Positions 45,881 to 58,272 of a stretch of DNA of 64,000 nucleotides are shown here, piece after piece. The stretch is from Chytridium lagenaria. Lineage: Eukaryota > Chytridiomycota > Chytridiomycetes > Chytridiales > Chytridiaceae. The position numbers and the translations under genes are program-made. The stretch spans positions 105,237 to 169,236 of the forward strand of contig JAHLKC010000091.1 in NCBI GenBank assembly GCA_025449115.1, in the 5' to 3' direction. Each line of letters opens with the position of its first letter. The first letter of the stretch is position 1. The notes under the pieces are model-generated. The model was not told where the DNA came from. It was given only the letters and a program-made list of their open reading frames with translations, and did not search any database.

Positions 45881-48800
45881 TCAACCTTCCATGACTTCAC
45901 CAACAAAGAGACACGAAGATACGGTCGTATATAAAGAAGAACACCACATACCTCAATTTGCTTCCGTCAGCCTTGAGACTTGTTGTCGTGTTTTGGTGAG
46001 TTCCCTCTTAACGCCTCCGTGAGTCTACCAATGTCATTAACTTAGGATATATAAGATTGATATCTAGGATATATGAAGTCGATACTTACCACATGTGATA
46101 CCTGCTACCCTACTTGATGCAATGCTTCATACGACCTACGCTCTTGGGGCCGCGAATCTTGAAATATCTATCTCGCTGGTAGTTGCCAGGTATGAACCAT
46201 TTGGCATTCCTTGAGCTTGTGGTCGAGTTGAGGTTTGCGCACTTTGAGCCTGAGATTGTTCATCAGTTCTACGAGAGACAACCTATTGAAAAATATTAAG
46301 TTAGTGATGAGTTTGAAACAATAATCTCGCTCGAGGACAGGAGGCAACACCGTGTGAGATCCATCCCGTAATGGTGGTGAGTGTTAGGTAGACGATTTGC
46401 AGAGCAAGGTTTGATGGCTTGCTAAAAATAGTTTCCTTGGAAGCGAAGGGGCAGGATAGCAGTTTTATTACCAGCAACTTCTACGAAGAGCAGATGGGCG
46501 AAAATTCAAAAACAACGAAACGGATACGAGAAAAACGGAATGGACTCACTGGATTACAACAGCCTTCAATTGGTATACCGAATGTTACCTGCTCCAACTC
46601 CACCCAAAGACTCTCTACAATACGACTCTGGCGTTGGTGATAGGTAAAGGAGAGGGGTGGTGATGAGGTAAGAAAGAGGATGTGAAGGATGATGGGCAGA
46701 AAGCAAAACAAAATCAGAATTTCTCTTTTGACTCATTTGTTGTTTTTCTCGATTCCTTGCAATTTTCTCCTCCTTCTATTCTTTTGCTTAATTTCACTTT
46801 GTTTTTCTTTAATCCACTCAATTTATGCTTATTTTCCCATCAATTTATGTCTTCCGATGATTGTTTGGGGTGCAGAGCGATGAAATCGCCTTTGTTCTGA
46901 TGTTTGGTTGAAAATGAACTTTTCGTTCGTTTGGGGGTAGGTCGAGGATTTTTACAATGGACAATAGCAGAACGAGGTTTATGTGAGAGGATATGGATAG
47001 GGAGGAATAGTAAAAGGTAGAGGTGACAGGTGGGGTATCTTATTGGCTGTGTAAAGAAATAGTGAGACGGCGTAGGCCTAACGTCGACGACTCCTAAACG
47101 CTCCGCGTTGCAACCGCACTCATGAGAAATCGAGAGAGGATTGTTGCATATAAGGATGATGGAGAAGTTTGAGGATGAGAGAGAAGGAGGTGGGTTGGGG
47201 TTGCGAAGAGTTAAAGGGAACGAGAAGGGATTCCAGTATAGCCATCTGGACTCAAACTGCAAGCACGCCCATATTTTTTCATCCCAATCTTTCCTCCTAA
47301 CCCTCTACGCACTTCATTTCTAGATATACCTTAATGGTTCTGTATGATGCTTGCTTCTCGAGATGGAGGCATTATTACAAGTGCGTATGAACGTAGTTCT
47401 CAAAAAATTTTAGACTTGGTAATTTCTTAATTAATGAGAGGCATACAGATATCCTTTTTGTGGGAAAATGACGCACAGCATTATGACAGTCAGCGGGAGA
47501 CCAATGCAACCGCCATCTTCGCTGTTTCAGCATTGTTTATGTGGGCGGCCTGAATATTCTGCTTCTGATCAACAGTTCCATAAACTCGGTTAAAAATGGA
47601 ATGGATACAGGGCAAATATTGCAATGGTTCGAGATTCTGAACGTCATACCACACATCAGATATTGTCTCTAGAAGTGGTAGACCTTCTTATCTACATGAG
47701 CCTATTAGTGCAATTGGAGCGAATAGCAAAACGGTGTGGGATACGAGCCTTTCAAAGGTTAATAGTACACAAAATAATATGGAGCTACTTGAAAACTTGA
47801 GCTCTGATCTAAGGAATCTGCCAAAACAAATAATGTGACTTGGCATTGCATTAGACTTATTGTGAGTAAGTAACAGAAAAGGCAGCACAGTACAATTGCA
47901 AGCTAAAACGTTTCAAAAGAAAATTGTGAGTCAGTTTATGAGCGCAGTACATTCCACACTCTCCGTCTTCCTTCAATTCATGCAGTATACCACTAAATAG
48001 TTACATATGTATTCATCACGTCCTGCTGTGGTGGTTTCAATGAAAGCGATGATCAATTATAAATAGGCAATTCGAACATATTTGAAATAACTCTTTATTA
48101 AAGTTGTATAATTTTTCTTATCTTACGTTTAGCCTAACGCGTTTTTTTTTCGATTTGAACCTCTCCCAAACGACCCTCCACTTTGTCATCCTCTCGTCCC
48201 TTTTGCATCACACGCTAATCCCTCGATAATTTGACCACCACACGTTGTTTCCTCAATACTTTCCCATAAATAACTCTTCCTATCTAATTTCCTCTACGAT
48301 CCCTATACAGAAAGAAGGTTATAAATCAAATCTGACACCTTTCTGGTATTTACTTTCTAGATCAACAACGCGAGTTGTTATATATTTTAATTGACTGGTT
48401 TTTCCATCACTTTTTGCAAGACTGTCGTAGGGCGCATTCCAAGTCAGGTTCCAACGAATATTGCCAATCTCAACGTTTTGTTTCCCTTATCTGGGTTAAC
48501 CCAATTGCCTATTCCGATTTTACACCCACATTTCCATGTTTGGGCTCTAGATACATAACTTGTTGCTCAAAGTTGTTGCAAAACCTTTCTTTAAAAAGCG
48601 TAGGGCGAAGTTGTTGATTTGAAATCGCGTGAAGAACAGGGGTTCTCCATTGATGTATTTATTGTTATAAGCATATATTTCTTTATACTCTTTTCGAGTA
48701 TTCTCATACGAATCCATCATCCATCCATCCATCCATCCATCCATCGTACTGCATAGGTAGGTAGTTGTAAATATCATTTTCCGCCAGCAAGGAGAGGCTT

Positions 48801-49290
48801 TTTTGTTTATTTATTTTTTACGTATTAAGAAAAGAAAGAATATAAAAGGGATGATGGATGGATATTTGAATGTAACGGTGGTGCCTTTTCCATCATTGAC
48901 GTCACCATTATGTCAAAGGGCTTGCTTGCTTTTTGCGATCTTTTTTCTGCGATTAAAAATAATTATTTATTTTATTATTTTTAATAATAAATTTTTATTA
49001 TTATTTATAAGAAAAATGAATTTTGAAAAATTGAAAAAACAACAAAATAAATAAATAAATAAAAAAAGGAGTAATAATAATATTATTAGTAGTAGAGAGA
49101 GAGTAGTGATTTCTACCCCTCGTGCCTTTCATTCGTGGGAAGAATAACTATCAGAGAGGTTGTAGTTGCATATCATTCTCACGAGCCTTCTCTTCCTACC
49201 TCTCTCTCCCTCTCTGTCTCTCTCTCTCCCATCATCCATCTGCCTGCCTACCTCGTCTCCTACGTTACTTGTTACATCCAATTCGATATC
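45881..49290. other. Region with possible 5' exons of the array gene, then gene-free DNA
   Basis: 45.9-46.7 kb holds short minus-strand coding-like blocks with donors resembling the array donor (GTG|GTAAGTATC near 46090). From 46.8 to 49.1 kb no supported gene is seen. 48.95-49.08 kb is very AT-rich. The CT-rich leader of GUT2 precedes 49291. Confidence 0.35.
48711..48745 (+). repeat. TCCA tetranucleotide microsatellite
   Basis: About eight copies of ATCC/TCCA in a row, the same motif as other GGAT runs in the window. Confidence 0.9.
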
Positions 49291-52200
49291 ATGTGGAAGG
49301 CGGCACTAAGGAAACCATGGAGGACGGCAGTCATCTCCTCATCAGCTGTTGCTGTCACTGGAACATCATGCTACCTCTTGCTCTCCTTGTCTGATCAACA
49401 AGCTGCGTCATCATCATCACCATCATCATCATCATCCAATCTGTCATCACATCAAGCCTCCCTTCTCTCAAGATTCAGAGATCTCGTCGCGTCATCCATC
49501 ATCTCAACAACATCTTCATCGCAGATCATCCACGCAGATGCTGCCACTCTTCCTCCGCCCATCAAACAACCCTCTCGCAAGGAAATGTTGAATCTCTTGA
49601 AAGGGTTGAACGTCGATGGATCTATTCCTACTCCCGCCACCGCTGCGGATCCCAATATTCATCATCCTGCCGCCGGGGGTGACTTTGATCTCTTGATTGT
49701 TGGCGGTGGGCAACGGGAGTCGGATGTGCTGTAGATGCAGTCTCCAGAGGGTTGAAGGTTGCCATGGTCGAGCGAGATGACTTTGCTTCTGGTGAGTTGT
49801 CAAATAGGGATGTAGCTGTGTGTGTGGGCGATGCGTGCGTTTTTACGCCCAAAGGTCGTGTTATGGGTGTAAAAGTGGTTACGGAGAAGTAGTTTGGCGG
49901 TAGCTTGAGAATTTCTACTCTATTTTACCTGCCGGAGGATATTATAATTAGTTTCACCCCCCTATTGGTGGTCTTAGGCTTCGAATCATACTAAATCACT
50001 CTGATAGTCAATTAGCCCACTACTCAACTCTATTCTCTTTGTTCGATATACTTTCATTTAATAACTCCTATTCTGTCAATTATATACATAATCTAGGCAC
50101 CAGTTCAAGAAGTACAAAACTCGTGCACGGTGGAGTTCGCTACTTGGAAAGGCCTTTTTGGAGCTCGACTATGAACAATACAAGCTTGTCGTCGAGGCAC
50201 TTCACGAGCGCGGAGTGTTCCTCAAGATTGCTCCTTACCTGTCTTACCAGCTTCCCATCATGTTACCCATTTACCAGTAAGTCACATTGTTTTCTCATAT
50301 GTAATTGCTAATCCCCTTGTTCAAAGATACTGGAAGATTCCTTACTACTGGGCAGGTTCCAAGGCTTATGATATCCTTGCTGGATCTGAAGGTCTTTCCA
50401 GGAGTTATTTTCTTTCAAAGCGAAAGGCGCTCGAAGCCTTCCCTATGCTTAAGACTGACAAACTCGTCGGTGCTATGGTCTACTATGATGGTAATCTCCC
50501 CTCCTATCATCTCATTGCTAAATATTTTAATCTAGGCGCCCACAATGACTCCCGTATGAATGTCGCCATCGCCTCACCGCCGTTACCCAAGGCGCCGTTG
50601 TCGCCAACCACGTTGAAGTCGTTGAGCTCCTTAAACGCCCCGTACCACTAACAAGGGTGTTGAAGGACTCGGTGATGACGAAATCTATGGAGCCGTTGTC
50701 AAAGATAACCTCACTGGCGAGACCTGGACGGTTCGTGCCAAGGGGATCATCAATGCGACTGGTCCGTTCACCGATGGGTTGAGAAAGTTGGACGGTGGAG
50801 TGGAGACAAAAGAAATTGTGGCACCAAGTGCTGGTGTGCATATTATTTTGCCGAACTACTACAGGTTAGTACTTGAGCTGATTTTATGTTTATAGTTGCT
50901 GACCCCTATACTTTTTTTTTCTGTTTAGCCCTCGTCGTATGGGTCTTGTTGACCCTTCAACGAGTGACGGACGTGTTATCTTCTTCCTCCCCTGGCAAGG
51001 CAACACTATTGCCGGAACCACTGGTAGTTTCCGTCTCCTCTTCATCCCTCTCTTCCCTATTTCCTTCTTTCCACTAACCCCACCTTCTCCCAGACTCCCC
51101 CACAACCGTCTCCCCCAACCCTCTCCCGCAAGAAAAGGACGTGTCTTGGATCCTCAAAGAAATCGAAAACTACCTTGACCCAGCCATCAAGGTGCGTCGT
51201 GGTGACGTATTGGCGGCTTGGTCTGGTATTCGTCCGCTTGTTCGGGACCCTGCTGCCAAGAACACTGCGGCGCTTGTCAGGAACCATATGATTAATGTCA
51301 GTGAATCGGGGTTGTTGACGATTGCGGGTGGGAAGTGGACTACTTACAGAGCCATGGCGCAGGAGACTGTGGACAGAGCTATAGAGGTCTTTGGTAAGAT
51401 TATCTTTCTTCTCGATTATCTCACAAAATTGCCCTCTTATTTATTCTATACGCCTCACTTCTTATTTCTTTTAAAGTCCATCTCTCTGCATAATCCCTTT
51501 CCTTCATATTCTTTCGGTGCATCTTCAACATTCTCACCCTATTTTTTTCTAGACCTCCGCCCCACCGGCCCCTGCCAAACCGAACGCATCCTCCTCGTCG
51601 GCTCCCACGGCTGGTCCCAAAATATGTTTATCAAGCTCATCCAAACATTCGGTCTTGAGACGGAAGTCGCGCAACACCTTGCTGACAGTTACGGCGACCG
51701 CGCGTTTGCCGTGGCGTCTCTTGCAACATTGACGGGACGGAGATGGCCTGTGTTTGGAACGAAATTGGATAACAGTTACCCGTACATTGAGGCGGAGGTG
51801 AGGTATGCGGTGCAGTATGAGTATGCGTGTACGGCTGTGGTGAGTGATTTTTCCCTTCTCTGTCATCTCTTTTCGTTCACAAATGTCCTTTCACATCCGC
51901 GTTTCGCTGCTATTTTTGTTTTCTCTCTTTCCTAACTCGATGGTTTTTAGGACGTCCTCGCCCGCCGCACCCGTCTCGCCTTCCTCAACTCCCAAGCCGC
52001 CAAAGACGCTCTCCCCCGCGTCATCGACATTATGACCGAAGAGCTCTCCTGGTCGCCTCAACGCCGTACCCAAGAATACGATGACGCCATAGCGTTTCTC
52101 AAGACCATGGGTTTAGGGATGGGCACGGATCATCCTGACGATGCCACGTTCTTCTCTCGGAGTCATTTCACGGCGGATGAGTTGATCAAGTACCGTGCCG

Positions 52201-52542
52201 AGTTTAATAAATTTGATAACAAGAGAGGAGTGATTGGGGAGAAGGAGCTTGGAAAGATTTTGGGAAGGTTGGGGGTTTCTATTACTAAGACGGAGTTGGA
52301 GGGGTTGTGGCAAAGGTGGAGTTGGGGACGAGCGGGGTGGTGAGGTTTAATGAATTTTGGAGGTGCGTCCCTTTTTTTTTTTTTAACTTTTCCTTTTTAT
52401 TCTGTTTGTTGACGGTTTTCTATTTTAGGTTCTTGGAGCTGTCAAGGATGTCAAGATTCGTGCGCGGATTGCAGCGGGATTACCCAAAGAACAAGAACAC
52501 CGTGAACAATTCAGCACCATCCGCAGTGGCGGTGGTGTGTAA
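49291..52542 (+). CDS. GUT2: Mitochondrial FAD-dependent glycerol-3-phosphate dehydrogenase
   Basis: N-terminal MWKAALRKPWRTAVISSSAV is a mitochondrial presequence plus membrane segment. Next come the FAD motif FDLLIVGGG, VERDDFASG, SSRSTKLVHGGVRYL, APHNDSRMN-type and INATGPFTD segments, AWSGIRPLVRDP and AGGKWTTYRAMAQETVD. The C-terminal part has LADSYGDRAFAVASLA and an EF-hand region (FNKFDNKRGVIGEKELGKIL), found in animal enzymes and absent from yeast Gut2. It oxidises glycerol-3-phosphate to dihydroxyacetone phosphate and passes electrons to ubiquinone. The frame is broken at about 49708, 50142, 50570, 50642, 52308 and 52363, each repaired by one added base, mostly in homopolymers. The real C-terminus, RSGGGV, stops at 52542. 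Early exons use C-ending codons that turn G-rich towards each exon end. Confidence 0.92.
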
Positions 52543-53819
52543 TCTCGTCCCCTCCCTCTCCGTCTGCCCACTTTCTGTTTTTTTTGATATAATTTTCGCA
52601 CTTGCGTTCTTTTCTCCCCTCCTTTTTCCTTTTTTTGAGGATCCACTCTTTTTACGTCTAACGATGCTGTCAGTGGTTTACACCAAAATGTTTTTTCCTT
52701 TATCGCTAAACCCCTCTTTTTATTTATTTTTTTTCGTCATGCTAATTTTTTTTGTTTCATCGCCTAACCCATCCTTGTTTTTTCCCGTGTTTTGTGCTTG
52801 GCAAATGTTTAAGAACCATGTTTGTTGCTTTTTTGTTTTAATGACGGAATGGAGGGGGGTGTAACATCTTTGCGTTGAGTTAGAAAGTTGAACATGCGCG
52901 TCTTGTTTAGATTTGAGCCAGAAAGCTGAATAGGCGCGTCATTGTGGGGGTTTTTTTAGAGCCTTTGCGTTTTCGAACAGGGAGTGTCGAACCCCGTTTT
53001 GGACGCAAGTAGCCTAAAAATAAATATAAAGGCTTGGAAAAAAGGATTCATGGGACAATGGTTACCCGTTTATTTTTTTTCTCTATTTTACGAACACCTT
53101 AGTGATAAATGAAAACCTCATTGGTCATAAGACCAAGTGAGCGAACGACGATAAATCGCAATAAACTTTTTTTTTTTAACTTTGAGATATCCCCACTATG
53201 TCATCAGGAATCCAAAAATGCATTGACTACCGGTAAAGTCTCTTTTGCATTCGCGAAAAAAAAAACCAGCAGCTGAACGGTTAAATCTAACCTTTTTTTT
53301 TTCACGGGCAGCGTCCATGGATTAAAGGTGAATGCGGAAAACGGACAATGTTTAGTAAAGAGTTTAGGAAGCGTCCATTTTCGGTATTCTTTAAACAACT
53401 ATAACTGAAATAAATGTGATATCTTTTAGACTTTTTTCTTTTCATGTTGTTTTTTCTTCTTTTGCGTCAATGTTGTAACGAAAAATGAAATATAAGTGCT
53501 CTATGTCATTATATATTATATAGCGGTCAATACCCTTTATCAGCTCTATACGGTATTGAAGCCGCACCACACTCCCGTCCTTCTATCCGTAATATATCAA
53601 AGCAAGGAGATCAAAACAAGTGGTGTGGCAAAAAAAAAAACTGTACAAAAAGACGCAGCAAAAGAATACAAAAAAAAGGAAGAACTAACGTGAACGGGTA
53701 TGGAAAAAAAAAACAAACCACAAAAAACCCCACAAAAAACAGAATCACGTCACATTCCTCGCAATATTCCTCAACTCCCCACGAAAACATTCAACCGTTT
53801 CTTCAAAGGTCCAATCCGT
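52543..53819. other. 3' UTR and gene-free DNA
   Basis: About 1.3 kb of T-rich then A-rich sequence between converging genes. No supported coding, RNA or repeat. Confidence 0.4.
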
Positions 53820-55189
53820 TTAATCAACGTTGGAATCAAACTCACCCCAAACTCTAACCTCCCACGTCACTTCCGAACCTCTCACATCTTCATCAAGAAG
53901 GTCACCCAAAATCCGCAGATGACGTTCTGACGCGTTTGGCGACGTTTCGGAACTTTCACCGAGGTCTATGAGGACTTCGATTTGGGAGAGGTCTTGGGTG
54001 AAGGTTTCGCGGAGCGTTGCGAGGGTGTCGTGGTGAGTGGGGGGGAGGTGGGGGGAGGTGGATAGACCTTGGGCCATGTCGATGGCGTCGAGGTAGACGA
54101 GTTTGAGGTCTGGAAAGTGGGGTGTAAGGGTTAAAAAAATGCCGTTGATTATTTTCCTTGAAAAAGACAAACAGTGTGGTAAAAAGCATATGAACGAACA
54201 GAGAACACTTCAAAGAAGGAAAAATACGAAAAAAGGGAGGGATAGGAATTTCTGGGAGATATGTTACCTTCAATATGTAATGCGAATTCCTTCATATGCA
54301 TAGCATCCATCCTCAACGCTTCCTGCGCCTCATAGACTGATTTTGGAATACTCAATTCCTCCCATTCCCTCCTCCACTCCCCACCATCCCGTCCACACAC
54401 CTCTGCCTCCCCAAAATCATCATCCCAACTCTCCAACCCCCCATTCGCCGACACGCTTCTCTCCAACTCCCTCAACCGTCTCCGTTCGGCCTTCTCCCTG
54501 ACACTTGATACCAAAAAATCATCCTCCATCAACGCGTCCACCATCCCACCTCCCGCGCCTTCCCCGAATTTACGGAGGGCCACGGAAGGCGCTGATTGGA
54601 TGCGACGAGAGAGAGATTGGGAGTGTGGTGCGCGTCGAAGATGGAGGGTGGGCGTGGAGGTGGGGAGGTTGAATTCTTTGTCCCAGTCTTCGTCGTCTTC
54701 TTGGGGCTGAGGACGTTGGACACCGAGTTGACGCGGGGTTGGATGAATGGGGTGACGGGATGAACGGTCTTGAAGGGGTGTTGGGGAAGTTGGGGAGAGG
54801 TCTGCAAAGGAGTGGTGAGGGATGATGGCTGTTGAGAAGGCGCGACGGGATGGGGGTTGCGATGAAGGTGTTGAGGAGGTGGATGGACGGGTGGAGGGTT
54901 TAGTGGATGGACGGAGGGTTGAGATGGTGAAGAAGAAGGAGGGGAAGGCGATACTTGATGCGGCGCCTGAGGCTAAGATGAGCTGGAACATTAGGGTTAG
55001 AAATGGGATGGATGTGCTAGGTGGGGGCTTACGGCTGCAATGGATTTCTTGGCCTTTTTTCCTTTAAGACGAGAGGTTTGGAGAGCGACCCCTTGCGGTG
55101 TTAATATCATCTCTGGGGGTGAGGTAGGAGGTTGTGCTGGAGGCGGTAGAGGGTCTTTGCCCTGCGGGGGCGACGGAGGCTGTGAGCAT
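53820..55189 (-). CDS. Uncharacterised acidic/Pro-rich protein with WD[DK]-type motifs
   Basis: Three exons join to about 380 residues: a Pro-rich start ending LKGKKAKKSIAA, a long middle exon and a last exon from DLKLVYLDAIDMAQGL to the stop at 53820. The middle exon contains Ser/Thr/Pro-rich sequence, EDDEDWDKEFNL, LESWDDDFGEAEV and a helix AQEALRMDAMHMKEFALHIE that runs across the intron. Acidic W-D-x-x-F motifs of this kind occur in septation/mitotic-exit scaffold proteins of fungi (Byr4/Bfa1, Nud1 type), but I cannot assign it. The start at 55189 (MLTASVAPA) needs one base shift in a C run to reach the Pro-rich frame. The middle exon shows the C-rich to G-rich codon change very clearly. 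Confidence 0.55.
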
Positions 55190-55600
55190 CGCTGGCGTGA
55201 TGGGGGTAGAATATGTCAAATGTAGATGATGACGCCCGTTGCCCTTAGAGTGCGGTGTGGTTGAGGGTTTGCGCAGTCAAGTCGAGATTCAAGAGGGAAT
55301 CCCACAACAAACAAAAGAAGAGCAGGAATGTAAACAAACTTTTGCTATTAACGAGCGAAAATTGTCATGTTCATTTGGAATTGTCGTCACTCAAAAAGAT
55401 TCAGATTGATTAATAAGCTTGATACTTACACACATATAAATCATAAATCGTGAAAGAAAGCAACAAAATCATTTTTTTTAAACGAGATCCAAAAAAGTTT
55501 ATATTTAAACAAAGGAAAAGTAAACAAAATGAGGCGGAAGATGGCCAAACGTCATAACATCAGAAAAAGTAGAGAAAGCACTATTGGCTTCAAAGATATA
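55190..55600. other. Intergenic region
   Basis: About 410 bp between the start of the acidic protein gene and the stop of the reductase gene, both on the minus strand. Nothing recognised. Confidence 0.4.
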
Positions 55601-57267
55601 TCAAAGCTTGGCAGTTCCCTTCCTAAGGAGCGGCACGACAACCTTTCCAGTGTTCTTTCCAGACTACACAAAAAAAATAAAATTAGCAATCACCCAACAC
55701 AACGTGTCAACAAACTCACATGCAAAAACTTGATCGCATCATTAACGCTCTCAATGCCTTTATCAAAACCCATATCAAGTGCCGGCTTCAACGTTCCCGC
55801 AGCCACAAGATGGGTCATGGCCTTAAGGTGATCCGGAAAATCTTCCGTGTAATGGTTCAAGAAGAAACCAGTGACCGTAGCGGATTTCTGGAGGAGATCG
55901 GCGGTTGAGACTTGGTCTTTCATAATGGTCTTCATGGAGTTGATGGGGCTAAAAAAAGGGGGAGGTTTCAGTTAAAAATCGTATGGAGTTTGAAGAAATT
56001 CGAAGCTGGGTGGCATTAATAAAGGGGGCCGTAGGGGGCACGAAAGGATAAAAGAAGGCTTACCCGCCCTTGGCATCGTCTTGGTAGTTCGTGATGGCAC
56101 CAATGATGATAAGACGTCCTTTGAACGCAAGGCTACCACACCACGAGTCAGTTCACAAGAAATATAAAGAAGCCCGTTACCTGTTAAAACAATCCACCAA
56201 AGTCTTCCCTCCCACACTCTCAAAGATAATATCAATCCCCCTCTTATACTCCTTCTTCAACACCGTGCCAATATCCTCCTTCTTATAGTTGATGACGCGG
56301 TCGCATCCAAGTCCCTTCAAAAACTGAACCTTCTCATCAGACGAGCAAGTTCCAATAACATGGGATCCTAAGCAACCTGTCAGTACACGGAGGGGTTTTT
56401 TTTAAAAGGGGGAATGTACCTGCAAGCTTGGCAAGCTGAACAGCAATCTGACCGGCACCACCCGCTGCCGCTGTGACGAGAACAGTTTCACCCTTCTTCT
56501 CGCCCAGACGTCCGTGTTTGTCGAGAGCGAGGGAAGCCGTGAGACCAGAGACCAGGAGGGCGAGAATTTCGGGACGAGCAGACGGGACGGGATGGCGACT
56601 CGCTCGGGATGACCTTGCAACATAGGGTGTTAGTAAGGTTGATGATGATGATTGTTTGTTAATTACCTGGAATTCGGTGAAGGCGCCGTTGGACATGGCG
56701 GTGACGGCATCTCCGAGCTTGAGACGACGGACAGAGGAACCGACGGCGACGACCTCGCCGACGGATTCGAAACCACAGTCAAAGGGGCTGGTTGATAGAA
56801 AGGGGTGAGAAAATGGATAAAGAGAAGGTGGGCGGAACTATGAAAGACACTTACGGCCTCACGCGGGGATCGTAACGGCCGGCTAGAATAACGTAGAAAT
56901 AGGATGGTCAGAGGGTTGTATGATATGAAGAAAGGGGAGAAGCTGGAGGCGTTCAAAGGGATCCCTTCTATACGACATGTGGTTAAGCAGACCCTTCATC
57001 CAACACAGGTTAGACCCCAATTCCTATCCCGCCACTCATCATTCCCTTCAACATACAAGGACACTCACCCGTGTAATTCACATCGGAAGCATTAATTGCT
57101 ACATACGCATTCCTCACAAGCACTTCATGGGGTTTCAATTTTGTCAATACATCCTGGGTCTTGACAGTCTCGAGACGAGTGGCCTCATCGAATTTCTGGC
57201 TGAGGGTGTGGACAATGATCTTTTGGAAGGTCTCGGGCAGGTTGGGGGAGACGGCGGCTGCGGGCAT
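55601..57267 (-). CDS. PTGR3: Prostaglandin reductase 3 / ZADH2-like quinone-oxidoreductase-family enzyme
   Basis: Seven or so exons: [89 protein letters not shown] and [22 protein letters not shown] (NADPH-binding AAAGGxGQ). These are followed by [44 protein letters not shown] and [12 protein letters not shown]. This follows human ZADH2/PTGR3 block by block; such enzymes reduce 2-alkenals and 15-keto lipids with NADPH and lack the catalytic zinc. Two C-run losses (about 56590-56620) break one exon between FTEFQ and PSARPEIL. The start is ATG 57265-57267 and the stop 55601-55603. The first exon moves from C-ending to A/G/T-ending codons. Confidence 0.9.
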
Positions 57268-58272
57268 GGTGTTTCGTTGGATGAGAGGTTTGAGAGGTGA
57301 AAGGGTGAAATGTGAAAGGTCGTGTGAGTGACGGTCTTTTCGGGTTTTAATTGAAATTGTTGCGATTTCGAATTTGCCGACGGGTGAATTAGGAAACTTT
57401 GTGGGTCGTTCTTGAGACGTCATTTCTTTTGGGTTCTCGGCATGCCTTAATATATAACCGAAACATGGACTGTAGCCTGGATTACTTCGGCAGTGTTGGA
57501 AGGAATAATAGGTTTTTCGCAAAAATAAAATGCGCATCTATCTTGTCTATTGCACCCTCGTTTTAACAAGACACGGTTGAAGATTAAAGGAAAGGGAGCT
57601 TTAAGTGTGCAAATTAAGGCGACGACTTTGGATGGGAAAGCAACGCGGCAAGAATCTTTGAGACCTTCGTATTTTCATTAATGCCTACATTGTAAATTAT
57701 TCCACTACATAAAATTAACAGAGGTTTGGTCACCCACGTCTGCCTTTCCTATGCATGACTTTGTCCTAATCGTTATACATAAGCACATTTTTTAAACTGA
57801 AAGTACAATTATATTCACACGGCGTGGCGTTGTGTCGAGGCTACAAAATGCGTGTTTCGTCTGAATCTTGTTCGTGTGGGGTAGATTTTTAAATGAACGG
57901 ATCGCGTTGAATGATTGACGTTGACGATGATGATGGCCGATGACGGGCATTGATTATCCATCCATCTACCACCCGTGATGGATCCAGATATTCATCCATT
58001 GGACGATGACCAAGTTGAACCAAGTTTTTATAGTCCTAATCAACTATAGTGAATAACGATCGGAGTTTTTTTTGTTAACTTTTTAATTTATACCGATTTA
58101 ATATAATAGTATAAAGTATAAACGGGTCATTTTGTATTTTATTTATTAATTTGTTTATATGTAGAACAAAGTGAAAATTAGTAAAGTTTCTTGTTACTCG
58201 TGCTCCTGATTGGTTGACAAAACCTTTACGCGGAAAAAGTCGGAACCCGGGAGAAATTGATCTGAATTGAGC
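57268..58272. other. Gene-free DNA before the retrotransposon
   Basis: About 1 kb, AT-rich around 58050-58180, with CATCCATC-type words near 57955-58000. No gene. Confidence 0.4.

Noticed and set aside
46840..47262. Minus-strand frame of 140 codons
   Set aside because: Mixed composition, no motif, no splice support; a 5' exon of the array gene cannot be excluded but is not supported.
49700..49740. Programmed frameshifting in GUT2
   Set aside because: There is no shared slippery heptamer or downstream structure among the many shifts in the window; missing homopolymer bases explain them better.
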